Source of the DNA: HGM04593 sp045591315
Lineage (GTDB): Bacteria > Bacteroidota > Bacteroidia > Bacteroidales > Bacteroidaceae
Assembly: GCA_045591315.1 (NCBI GenBank)
Contig: JAZNSN010000019.1
Coordinates: forward strand, 1 to 26,136
Length of the DNA: 26,136 nt
Reading direction: 5' to 3'
The notes under the pieces are model-generated. The model did no database searches, was not told the origin of the DNA, and worked only from the letters and a program-made list of their open reading frames with translations. Every line of letters starts with the position of its first letter. Position 1 is the stretch's first letter. Positions 11,511 to 19,125 of the stretch are shown piece by piece. A program made the position numbers and the translations under genes.

Positions 11511-12959
11511 ATGTCAACATTAACAAAAAGCGTAAAACTGGGTGTGGCCACACTGGCCATAATGAACGTAACAGCAGTGGTATCATTGAGAGGACTGCCT
11601 GCAGAGGCTGAATACGGAATAAGTTCGGCTTTCTACTACCTCTTTGCAGCATTGGTATTTCTTATTCCGACATCTTTTGTTGCGGCAGAGCTTGCCGCCA
11701 TGTTCCAGGACAAGCAAGGCGGCGTGTTCCGCTGGGTAGGAGAAGCCTTCGGCAAGAGAACAGGATTCGTCGCCATCTGGCTGCAATGGGTGGAGAGCAC
11801 AATATGGTACCCTACCGTGCTTACATTCGGTGCCGTGTCGCTGGCTTTCATAGGGATGGACAGCACTACCGACATGACACTCGCATCGAATAAGTTATAC
11901 ACGCTTGTGGTGGTGCTTGCAATCTATTGGTGCGCGACATTCATTTCGCTCAAAGGACTGGGATGGGTGAGCAAGGTTGCCAAGATTGGAGGACTTGTGG
12001 GAACTATAATCCCTGCTGCACTGCTTGTGGTACTTGCAATCATCTACCTGATAAGCGGAGGAGAGTCGCAAATGGATTTCGGCGGAAGCTTCTTCCCCGA
12101 TATAACGAAGCTCGATAACCTTGTATTGGCATCGGGAATTTTTCTCTTCTATGCCGGCATGGAGATGACCGGAATACATGTAAAGGAGATGGAGAACCCC
12201 AGCCGCAACTATCCCCGTGCAGTGTTCCTGGGTGCAATAATAACGGTGCTCATCTTTGTATTAGGAACCTTCGCTTTGGGAATCATCATTCCGCAAAAGG
12301 ATATCAACCTCACACAGAGCCTGCTGGTAGGTTTCGACAACTACTTCAAGTATGTGGGCATGTCGTGGCTCTCGCCAATAATTGCCATTGCACTCGCGTT
12401 CGGCGTTCTTGCAGGAGTTCTCACATGGGTTTCGGGCCCGTCGAAAGGTATCTTCGCAGTAGGCAAAGCCGGTTACCTGCCGCCTTTCATGCAGAAGAGC
12501 AACAAGATTGGAGTGCAGAAGAACATTCTGCTCATACAGGGAGGCATCGTTACATTCCTGAGCATGCTGTTCGTGATTATGCCGTCGGTACAGAGTTTCT
12601 ATCAGATTCTCTCGCAGCTGACAGTGCTTCTATACCTTATCATGTACCTCTTGATGTTTGCTGCAGGAATATACTTGAGATATAACATGAAGGATGCTCC
12701 GCGCCCGTTCCGCCTGGGCAAGAGCGGCAACACGGTAATGTGGATTGTCGCCGGTGTGGGATTCCTGGGAAGCTTGCTTGCGTTCGTACTCAGTTTCATA
12801 CCTCCGGCACAGATTTCGGTAGGAAGCAACGCGGTATGGTATGCAGTGCTCTTCATAGGATGCATAATTGTTGTAGGAGCACCATTCGTGATATATGCAA
12901 TGCGCAAACCGCACTGGGTAGATAAGGATTCCCAGTTCGAACCGTTCCATTTCGAATAG
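11511..12959 (+). CDS. APC-superfamily amino acid permease, GadC-like
   Basis: A 482-residue inner-membrane transporter with about 12 hydrophobic helices and APC-fold architecture. It resembles the glutamate:GABA antiporter branch: an early FVAAELAAMFQDKQGGVFRWV segment, a mid-protein GMEMTGIHVKEMENPSRNYPRA segment closely matching the E. coli GadC pattern (VEASATHVNEMSNPGRDYP), and VLTWVSGPSKGIFAVGKAGYLP. It lacks GadC's long C-terminal plug, ending soon after the last helix. The substrate is therefore unassigned; no glutamate decarboxylase gene lies beside it. It is flanked by terminators on both sides, so it is probably a single-gene unit. A weak promoter candidate, TTGT (11467-11470), 19 nt, TACATTTA (11490-11497), lies upstream. 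Confidence 0.88.
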   Translation: MSTLTKSVKLGVATLAIMNVTAVVSLRGLPAEAEYGISSAFYYLFAALVFLIPTSFVAAELAAMFQDKQGGVFRWVGEAFGKRTGFVAIWLQWVESTIWYPTVLTFGAVSLAFIGMDSTTDMTLASNKLYTLVVVLAIYWCATFISLKGLGWVSKVAKIGGLVGTIIPAALLVVLAIIYLISGGESQMDFGGSFFPDITKLDNLVLASGIFLFYAGMEMTGIHVKEMENPSRNYPRAVFLGAIITVLIFVLGTFALGIIIPQKDINLTQSLLVGFDNYFKYVGMSWLSPIIAIALAFGVLAGVLTWVSGPSKGIFAVGKAGYLPPFMQKSNKIGVQKNILLIQGGIVTFLSMLFVIMPSVQSFYQILSQLTVLLYLIMYLLMFAAGIYLRYNMKDAPRPFRLGKSGNTVMWIVAGVGFLGSLLAFVLSFIPPAQISVGSNAVWYAVLFIGCIIVVGAPFVIYAMRKPHWVDKDSQFEPFHFE

Positions 12960-12987
12960 AAAAAAGAGGCTGCGGCCTCTTTTTTTT
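12960..12987 (+). terminator. Intrinsic terminator of the permease gene
   Basis: AAAAAGAGGC (12961-12970), TGCG loop, GCCTCTTTTT (12975-12984) followed by further T residues, starting directly after the permease stop codon. A candidate -7 box for the next gene begins three bases after the U-tract, so terminator and downstream promoter are packed together. Confidence 0.9.
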
Positions 12988-12989
12988 AC

Positions 12990-12997
12990 TATATTCG
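12990..12997 (+). promoter_or_regulatory. Candidate -7 box of the GH92 gene
   Basis: TATATTCG differs from TAnnTTTG at one position and lies 21 bp before the GH92 ATG. The same octamer is found on the minus strand upstream of malQ (3539-3546). The -33 position would fall inside the preceding terminator stem and has no TTTG. Confidence 0.25.
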
Positions 12998-13018
12998 CAG
13001 GCATATAACCTGAACATC

Positions 13019-15190
13019 ATGAAAAACACTCTCACCATATTTGCAGCACTATTGATGCTTGCATGTAACACAAAAGAACAGAGCGACTATGTTTCTCTTG
13101 TGAATCCTCTTATAGGCACCGACTACAAAGGGAACGTATATCCTGGAGCGCAGGCACCTTTCGGCATGGTGCAGCTTAGCCCCGACAACGGCGTACCCGG
13201 TTGGGACTGGATTGCCGGCTACTTCTACCCCGACAGCACGATTGCAGGATTCAGCCACACTCATCTTTCGGGAACAGGTGCAGGCGACCTATACGATATA
13301 AGTTTCCTGCCGGTTACCTTTCCTTTGCGCGAAGCAGAAGCACCGCTCGGCGTACACTCCCTTTTTAGGCACGACAGCGAGAAGTGTGAGGCCGGATATT
13401 ACAAAGTGCAACTCGAAAGCTACGGCATTGACGTGGAGCTGACCGCTACCGAGCGTTGCGGAATACAGCGATACACCTATCCTACGGAAGATGCGACAGT
13501 TCTTCTCAACTTGGGCAAGGCTACAAACTGGGATGCAACTACAGCCACCCATGTTGCACAGAAAGACAGCTTTACCATAGAGGGCTACAGGCACTCGAAC
13601 GGCTGGGCAAGAGGACAGGAGGTATATTTCAGAACACGTTTCTCCCGCCCTATCGTTTCCATGCAGTGCGACAGCATAACGGTTCCGCAAGGCACGGAGA
13701 TGAAGAGAGTAACAGGAACGGTACAGCTAAGTTTCGCAAAGGACAAGAACCGCAGGCTTATTGCAATAACCGCCATTTCGGGAACGGGCAGCGAGGGAGC
13801 AGCCAAGAACCTTGCGGCAGAAGCACCTCATAACGACTTTGACCGATACCGCGCGAGGACACGTGATTATTGGAACAGCCGGTTGTCGCAAATAGAGATA
13901 AAGGGTGGCAGCAACGATGAAAGAATATGCTTTTACACTGCGCTCTACCGCATAATGCTGGCTCCGACACTATACTGCGACGTTGACGGCATGTACCGGG
14001 GAGCCGACGGCAAGAACCACAAGGCCGACGGCTGGAAGAACTACTCCACGTTCTCGCTATGGGACACTTTCCGCGCTGCACATCCATTATATACATATAT
14101 TGCATCGGAGCGTGTGCCCGACATGATAAATTCATTCATCGCATTCTACGAGGAGCATGGCCGCTTACCGGTATGGAACATGTGGGGAAGCGAGACGGAT
14201 ATGATGATTGGCTACCACTCCGTACCGGTCATTGCCGACGCATATCTAAAAGGAATAGGAGGTTTCGATGCCGAGAAGGCTCTGAAAGCATGCATAGCAA
14301 CTGCTGATTGCGACAGCTACAGGGGAATAGGACTATACAAGGAGAAAGGATATGTTCCGTACGATGTAAGAGACCCTTACAACAACGACAACTGGGCATT
14401 GTCGCGCACGCTTGAATATGCGTACGACGACCACTGCATTGCACGCATGGCCGAGGCCATGGGACATGACAGCATCGCAGAGGTATTCTACCGCCGCGCA
14501 AGGAACTGGAGAAATGTGTATAACCCTAGAACGACATTCATGCAACCACGCAACAGCGATGGCGAGTTCCAGCCGGAATTCAGCCCCGACGAATATACAC
14601 AGCATATATGCGAGAGCAACGCATGGCACTACATGTGGAGCGTACAGCATGAGATTGACAGCCTCATCGCCCTGTTAGGCAAAGAGAAGTTCGCTCAGAA
14701 ACTCGACAGCATGTTCACATACACACCGGCCCAGAATGCAGACTTGCCGATTTTCAGCACCGGCATGATTGGGCAGTATGCCCACGGCAACGAGCCGAGC
14801 CATCATGTCATTTATCTTTTCAACAGGATTGACGAACAGCGGAAGACACAATATTATGCAAGGAGAGTCATGCGAGAACTATACCGCAACACCCCCGACG
14901 GACTGTGCGGCAATGAAGATTGCGGACAGATGTCGGCATGGTACGTGTTCTCGGCAATGGGATTCTACCCTGTTGACCCCGTAGGCGGTGTGTATGAAGT
15001 GGGTGCACCTCTGTTCGAGGAGGTGAAACTGCACCTTGCCAACAGCAAGACTTTTACCGTGCTGTGCAATTCCGGACGCAGCAAGAATGAAACCAGGCTA
15101 CTAAAAGTATTCCTCAATGGCAAGGAACTTGAAGGCACTGCAATAACGCACCGCGACATAATGAACGGCGGAGTGCTGGAGTTCAAGTAA
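13019..15190 (+). CDS. GH92-family alpha-mannosidase, predicted lipoprotein
   Basis: A 723-residue protein with a lipoprotein signal (LLMLAC, lipidated Cys16), so anchored to an outer or periplasmic membrane face. GH92 enzymes are Ca2+-dependent inverting exo-alpha-mannosidases acting on N-glycans and mannans. Family hallmarks in order: LVNPLIGTD...GNVYPGAQAPFGMVQLSPD (27-55), GFSHTHLSGTGAGDLYD (77-93), FSLWDTFRAAHPLYT (345-359), SETDMMIGYHSVPVIADAY (391-409), CESNAWHYMW (531-540), GNEPSHHVIYLFN (590-602) and GNEDCGQMSAWYVFSAMGFYPV (631-652). Glu532 is the likely acid, and the acidic pair in GNEDCGQ is in the catalytic/metal region. Linkage specificity cannot be read. There is no SusC/SusD pair or other glycan gene adjacent, so this is not an obvious polysaccharide utilisation locus. 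No hairpin terminator follows; the stop codon runs directly into the heptamer array. Confidence 0.93.
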   Translation: MKNTLTIFAALLMLACNTKEQSDYVSLVNPLIGTDYKGNVYPGAQAPFGMVQLSPDNGVPGWDWIAGYFYPDSTIAGFSHTHLSGTGAGDLYDISFLPVTFPLREAEAPLGVHSLFRHDSEKCEAGYYKVQLESYGIDVELTATERCGIQRYTYPTEDATVLLNLGKATNWDATTATHVAQKDSFTIEGYRHSNGWARGQEVYFRTRFSRPIVSMQCDSITVPQGTEMKRVTGTVQLSFAKDKNRRLIAITAISGTGSEGAAKNLAAEAPHNDFDRYRARTRDYWNSRLSQIEIKGGSNDERICFYTALYRIMLAPTLYCDVDGMYRGADGKNHKADGWKNYSTFSLWDTFRAAHPLYTYIASERVPDMINSFIAFYEEHGRLPVWNMWGSETDMMIGYHSVPVIADAYLKGIGGFDAEKALKACIATADCDSYRGIGLYKEKGYVPYDVRDPYNNDNWALSRTLEYAYDDHCIARMAEAMGHDSIAEVFYRRARNWRNVYNPRTTFMQPRNSDGEFQPEFSPDEYTQHICESNAWHYMWSVQHEIDSLIALLGKEKFAQKLDSMFTYTPAQNADLPIFSTGMIGQYAHGNEPSHHVIYLFNRIDEQRKTQYYARRVMRELYRNTPDGLCGNEDCGQMSAWYVFSAMGFYPVDPVGGVYEVGAPLFEEVKLHLANSKTFTVLCNSGRSKNETRLLKVFLNGKELEGTAITHRDIMNGGVLEFK

Positions 15191-15329
15191 GAAATGAGAA
15201 AGGAGAAAGGAGAAATAAGAAAGGAGAAATGAGAAAGGAGAAAGGAGAAATGAGAAAGGAGAAAGGAGAAATGAGAAAGGAGAAAGGAGAAATAAGAAAG
15301 GAGAAATGAGAAAGGAGAAAGCTTGTGCC
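15191..15329 (+). repeat. Heptameric polypurine repeat array
   Basis: Starting next to the GH92 stop codon, the plus strand is a run of 7-nt units, GAGAAAG, GAGAAAT and AAGAAAG, about 18 in tandem to around 15320. It is almost purely purine. GAGAAAG/GAGAAAT alternate in a higher-order pattern with a 21-nt triplet (two G-type then one T-type unit). It is a homopurine-homopyrimidine tract with local mirror symmetry. Reading frames through it (Phe/Leu/Ser-rich on the minus strand) are compositional artefacts. Confidence 0.93.
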
Positions 15330-15390
15330 AAGCGAGCGAAAGCCAAGTTTACTTGAGCTTTTACAGCGAGCGCAGCCAAGGTTCAAGCCC
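15330..15390 (+). repeat. Core element copy A, plus orientation
   Basis: A ~60-nt non-repetitive sequence set inside the purine array. It shows the block order AAGCGAG, AAGTTTACTT (15345-15354), TTTTAC, CGAGCG and CAAGCC. The same block order occurs on the minus strand at 15501-15562. No protein or known RNA is recognised. Confidence 0.6.
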
Positions 15391-15404
15391 ATGAAGTGGG
15401 GTTA

Positions 15405-15480
15405 AAGGAGAAAGCAAAAAGGAGAAAGGAGAAAGAACAAAGAAGAAAGGAGAAAGCAAAGAGGAGAAAGGAGAAAGAAA
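15405..15480 (+). repeat. Second purine-rich stretch of the same array
   Basis: Irregular units of GGAGAAAG, GCAAAAA, GAACAAAG and GCAAAGAG resume after core copy A. Positions 15453-15472 are identical over 20 bp to 94-113 in the left-edge array, showing that both arrays use the same units. Confidence 0.85.
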
Positions 15481-15600
15481 TCTGTTCTCTGTACTCTGTT
15501 GGCTTCGCCCAAGTTGCTCTCGCTCGGCATAGTAAAAGTAAACTTTTTCTCTGCACTCGCTTACTCGCAACTTTCTCTGTACTCTGTTCTCTTTGACAGC
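15481..15600 (-). repeat. Core element copy B (15501-15562) and flanking pyrimidine tracts, minus orientation
   Basis: On the plus strand this reads as pyrimidine-rich (TCTGTTCTCTGTACTCTG at 15481-15498 and CTCTGTACTCTGTTCTCTTT around 15575-15594). On the minus strand it is therefore an AG-rich tract followed by core copy B and another AG-rich tract. Copy B carries AAGCGAG, AAGTTTACTT (15536-15545 reversed), TTTTAC, CGAGCG and AAGCC in the same order as copy A. The intergenic region is thus an imperfect inverted repeat, each half purine-rich on the strand of the gene feeding into it. Confidence 0.6.
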
Positions 15601-15619
15601 TTCGCCTTACGGCTCAGCT

Positions 15620-17650
15620 TTAATGCGTCTCTCCACCTTCGACCTTATAGCCGTTAGGATAGATAAGCAGAACACTTGTATTGGGATAGTCGCGTTGCAG
15701 CTGCACGAACACATGGTCGAGTGAGGGGCGGAACGAGATTGAACCGCGACGGGCACTCACAATAATGAGCAGATGGTCTTCGTGTATTATCTTGGACAGA
15801 CGCTTCAGATCATTGCCGCCATCGGTCTCAAAGAAATTGGCTTCGATAGGAGGAAAACCCTTTAGCAGCCCCTTTATCTTGTCCATAGTGTCGGGATGAC
15901 CGTGATACATCATCTTGCAGCCCAGACCGCTCGACATACGTGCTGTCTCCTCTACCCAATAGGAGAAACCGGCCTCATACTCCGACTTTGCCGGGAATGT
16001 TATGTGTATTGTACGCACTGTGTTCAACGGAATGTTCATTCGGGCCATCACCACCTGGCAGTCGAGAGCGTTCAGAACCTCCGGGAGAACATTTCCCAAA
16101 AAGCTGTCGTTCGCAGTCTCTCTCTTGTGGAAACCCAGTATAAGTTCGCGGTAGTCATTCTCCTTCACCTCGTGTATGATACCGTGAGCAAGGTTAGTCG
16201 TAAGGCGCATCTTCGTGAGCAACGGAACATTGACCGATGCCGCAATGTTAGCGGCAGAATCAAGAAGTTTTGTACCTTGCACATGCAGTTTCTTGTCCTC
16301 GTCGAGAACGACTGTAATGGCCGAAAGAGGTATCTTGCTGTCATCCTTGCGCACAAGAAGGGCAAGGTCCATAAGCTTATCGACCATATTGGGATTGGCA
16401 AGAGCCAGCAATGTCTTCTTGGAGGAGTTCGATGACGGCATATCGTCAATAGCGGCAGAGACAACGAGCTTGCGCGATGCCCTGTCGGAAACGATAGAAC
16501 TCACAATACATGTTACAAGGATAAGCAGGATAGTACCGTTCAGCACATCTTCGTTAAGCAGACGCGAGCCGTCGGAAAGAACTATGCCATGACCGACAAT
16601 CGCTGCGGCAAGAGTTGCAGCAGCCTGAGAGGTGCTTAGACCGAACATCAGGTTCTGCTCATTGCCCGTCATGCGGTATGTCCTTGCGACAAGGAACGAT
16701 GCCAGCCACTTGCCGAGAAGGGCTGTAGCGACCATTACGGCTGCCACAATGAGTGAGTTACCGCCATTGAAGAGGACACGTATGTTTATCATCATGCCTA
16801 CTCCTATAAGGAAATAGGGAATAAAGATGGCATTGCCGACAAAGTCGATGCGTCGCATGAGGGGTGATGAGTGCGGAATAAGGCGGTTCAGCACAAGGCC
16901 CGTTATGAAGGCACCCAGAATACCCTCCATACCGGCAAGTTCCATCATTCCGGCACCCAGGAAGAGCATTGCAAGAACAAATATGTACTGTATGACGCTG
17001 TCGTTGTAGGTGCGGAAGAAATAACGCGCTATGCGCGGGAAGAAGAAGATTATGGCTGCCGCAATCGCAATGAGCTTGAGGAACATCAGCAGCACAAACC
17101 ACACGTTTGCCTCGCCGGTGAACGTGCCGGCAACAACTGCCAGTACAAAAAGGGTAAGGGTATCGGTTATTATGGTGCCGCCGACTACTATGTTCACACA
17201 GCGCAGACGCGACAAGCCGTAACGTGCGACTATAGGATACGATATCAGGGTGTATGACGCATACATACTCGCCAGAAGCAACGATGCAATAAAGCTGAAG
17301 CCGAGTATATACATATTAGTAACCATGCCAAGGGCTATGGGGATTGCAAAGACGGCAAGACCCATGAGCAGGGCACCGCCCTTTGCCTGCTTCATCTCCT
17401 GCATGTTTATCTCAAGGCTGGCAAGGAACATTATATAGTAAAGCCCTACCTTGCCGAAGAGTTCGAAGCTGTCGTCGCGGACAAGCACGTTGAAGCCGTT
17501 CGGACCGATAAGAAGACCGGCCAGTATCATACCTATGATATGAGGCAGACGCAGTTTGTTGAATATCAGCGGTGCGAACAGTACTATGCACAGCACGCCC
17601 AGAAATATCCATGTCGGGTCGGTTATAGGAAAGAATGCACTTAAATCCAT
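15620..17650 (-). CDS. CPA2-family cation:proton antiporter with cytoplasmic USP-like domain
   Basis: A 676-residue protein. Residues about 12-395 form the Na+/H+ exchanger-type membrane domain with 12-13 helices: FNKLRLPHIIGMILAGLLIGP (30-50) is typical of Kef/NapA-like CPA2 transporters, and GGTIITDTLTLFVLA (157-171, Thr162-Asp163) lies where CPA2 proteins carry the ion-binding helix. Residues about 411-540 look like a universal-stress-protein-type domain, followed by a second soluble region to 676 (HEDHLLIIVSARRGSISF near 623-640) that may be another USP-like half. The build resembles plant CHX and cyanobacterial antiporters with nucleotide-binding tails. The ion (Na+ or K+) cannot be determined. 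It starts 11 bp after the DUF3078 gene and is cotranscribed with it. The stop abuts the repeat region. Confidence 0.87.
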   Translation of the reverse strand: MDLSAFFPITDPTWIFLGVLCIVLFAPLIFNKLRLPHIIGMILAGLLIGPNGFNVLVRDDSFELFGKVGLYYIMFLASLEINMQEMKQAKGGALLMGLAVFAIPIALGMVTNMYILGFSFIASLLLASMYASYTLISYPIVARYGLSRLRCVNIVVGGTIITDTLTLFVLAVVAGTFTGEANVWFVLLMFLKLIAIAAAIIFFFPRIARYFFRTYNDSVIQYIFVLAMLFLGAGMMELAGMEGILGAFITGLVLNRLIPHSSPLMRRIDFVGNAIFIPYFLIGVGMMINIRVLFNGGNSLIVAAVMVATALLGKWLASFLVARTYRMTGNEQNLMFGLSTSQAAATLAAAIVGHGIVLSDGSRLLNEDVLNGTILLILVTCIVSSIVSDRASRKLVVSAAIDDMPSSNSSKKTLLALANPNMVDKLMDLALLVRKDDSKIPLSAITVVLDEDKKLHVQGTKLLDSAANIAASVNVPLLTKMRLTTNLAHGIIHEVKENDYRELILGFHKRETANDSFLGNVLPEVLNALDCQVVMARMNIPLNTVRTIHITFPAKSEYEAGFSYWVEETARMSSGLGCKMMYHGHPDTMDKIKGLLKGFPPIEANFFETDGGNDLKRLSKIIHEDHLLIIVSARRGSISFRPSLDHVFVQLQRDYPNTSVLLIYPNGYKVEGGETH

Positions 17651-17661
17651 ATCTGTTGTTT

Positions 17662-18942
17662 TTACCAGCTGTAGGTCAAGCCCAGCATCATAAGTTCCTT
17701 GAATTGCCAGTATCCGTAATCATCGTCAAGCAGGTCAGGAGCGCTGTCATCGAAACGCGCATGCATGCTGAGCTGGACAGAGAAATATCGTGTCAATGCT
17801 ATATCGAACTTTGTCTCCATTTGGAAGAACGCACGTTTGTAGTTGGTATAGTACTCTGCCTTTGTCCAGAAATCGACAATCTTGAACAGCTTTGCCGACG
17901 GCACCGTGACAACGATCTGAGTACCGAAATCCTCCATGTGATGACGTCCCTCCCTTATACCATAGCGTGGAGCAAGATAGTCATAGCGTACGAACTTGTA
18001 GTTGTATGCCGACAATGGAGCAAGGAATATCTCTATTGCAAAGTTGTTCCACTTTGGCTTGAAGTTCACACCTAACGAGAAGTTGGCATCAAAAGGAGCC
18101 ATGAACTTAGAGACAAAGTCAGGAGAGTTGACAGGATAATTTGCAAGCATCTGGGTTCCGAGTTTCATACGGGCTGCCAGATCGAGATTCCTGACCAACC
18201 TGTATCCGAACGTGGACTCCAGGCTCAAGCGGTCGGTATTTGTCCTGAAGCTATGCAGAGTATCAGCCTTTGATGTCGCGAAGCCAAGGTCTATATCAAG
18301 GTGATTGGTTATAGTAATGCGGTTCTTGTCGTCATAGTTCAAGTCCATGTCTATTTCACCTAGCATTGTCTTGTTGCTCTCGCCGCCCTGATACCAGTTC
18401 TGCGAGATATAGTTCTGCGAGAAGCGAAGGGCAGCCTTGCCTTTAAAACTCCAGTATTTAGGCTTTGCCACAGTCGTCTTCATGTCTCCATGGAGATTTT
18501 CGGGCAATTCGACCTTATCGAAACTGATTGACGGAACTTTCATGCTTGTCTCGTTTACAACCGGCTTTGCACTACGGAGCTCATCTTCGGTCATCGCCAC
18601 CAGATGCGGCTTGTTTCTATAGACATCAACCAGTACTGCATCAATTACAGCCTCACGCTTTGCATCGAGAGATAACAATTCACTGCTTTCGGCATCGCTC
18701 TCTTTCCCGTCGGGTGCAAAAGCTTTCCCCAACACGCCATCGTACAGCACCGGAGAAGTGAACAGCCTTGCATACACCGGATTGGTCTTCTCCTCGTCAA
18801 AGTCATCGTCTATTATCCTTGACTTTGCGACAATGCTATCGATTCCGGTATTGTAGAAACCGATGATGTCAGAGTTGCTTTGCGCATAAGCGTAGCCTCC
18901 GATGAACATATAGAACAAAAATAGCAGCAGTCGTGTTTTCAT
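17662..18942 (-). CDS. DUF3078 outer-membrane beta-barrel protein
   Basis: A 426-residue protein with a signal peptide (1-20, GGYAYA before Gln21). Residues about 160-426 match the Bacteroidetes DUF3078 family: WSFKGKAALRFSQNYISQNWYQGGESN, then alternating hydrophobic/aromatic strands (NRITITNHLDIDLGFATS, NLDLAARMKLGTQ, NNFAIEIFLAPLSAYNYKFV) ending in LGLTYSW with a terminal aromatic residue, typical of BAM-inserted beta-barrels. Residues 22-155 are an acidic N-terminal extension without a recognised domain. The family's function is unknown. It is the first gene of an operon with the antiporter (11-bp gap) and is divergent from yidC across a 183-bp gap with a 19-bp palindrome. Confidence 0.85.
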   Translation of the reverse strand: MKTRLLLFLFYMFIGGYAYAQSNSDIIGFYNTGIDSIVAKSRIIDDDFDEEKTNPVYARLFTSPVLYDGVLGKAFAPDGKESDAESSELLSLDAKREAVIDAVLVDVYRNKPHLVAMTEDELRSAKPVVNETSMKVPSISFDKVELPENLHGDMKTTVAKPKYWSFKGKAALRFSQNYISQNWYQGGESNKTMLGEIDMDLNYDDKNRITITNHLDIDLGFATSKADTLHSFRTNTDRLSLESTFGYRLVRNLDLAARMKLGTQMLANYPVNSPDFVSKFMAPFDANFSLGVNFKPKWNNFAIEIFLAPLSAYNYKFVRYDYLAPRYGIREGRHHMEDFGTQIVVTVPSAKLFKIVDFWTKAEYYTNYKRAFFQMETKFDIALTRYFSVQLSMHARFDDSAPDLLDDDYGYWQFKELMMLGLTYSW

Positions 18943-18979
18943 ATTTTGGATTTAATTGCGCGAAGATAACATAAAAAGT

Positions 18980-18998
18980 ACATTATTTAAAATAATGT
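18980..18998. promoter_or_regulatory. 19-bp perfect AT-rich palindrome between divergent genes
   Basis: ACATTATTT (18980-18988), central A, AAATAATGT (18990-18998). It lies 38 bp upstream of the DUF3078 start and 77 bp before the yidC -7 box, a position fitting an operator for the DUF3078-antiporter operon. AT-rich palindromes also arise by chance, so the call is tentative. Confidence 0.35.
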
Positions 18999-19074
18999 CA
19001 ATCCCGAAAAACAGGAACCGATCAAAAACACAATTTTATATCAATAAAGTAACCTGCTTTATCGTTATTTTTAC

Positions 19075-19082
19075 TAACTTTG
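19075..19082 (+). promoter_or_regulatory. -7 box of yidC
   Basis: TAACTTTG is a perfect TAnnTTTG, 43 bp upstream of the yidC ATG, giving a leader of about 35-40 nt. No clear TTTG at the -33 distance. Confidence 0.5.
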
Positions 19083-19125
19083 CACGAAATTTCGCATACT
19101 CACAAACAAATATAGCTTTACAGAC

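Noticed and set aside
11511..12959. Acid-resistance (glutamate decarboxylase/GABA) system
   Set aside because: Only the GadC-like permease is present; no glutamate decarboxylase or glutaminase is adjacent, and the GadC C-terminal plug is missing.
15101..15596. Several short reading frames through the purine arrays, encoding Phe/Leu/Ser-rich or Lys/Glu/Arg-rich repeats
   Set aside because: They are products of the heptamer repeat in all frames, have no domain or start signal, and overlap the ends of real genes.
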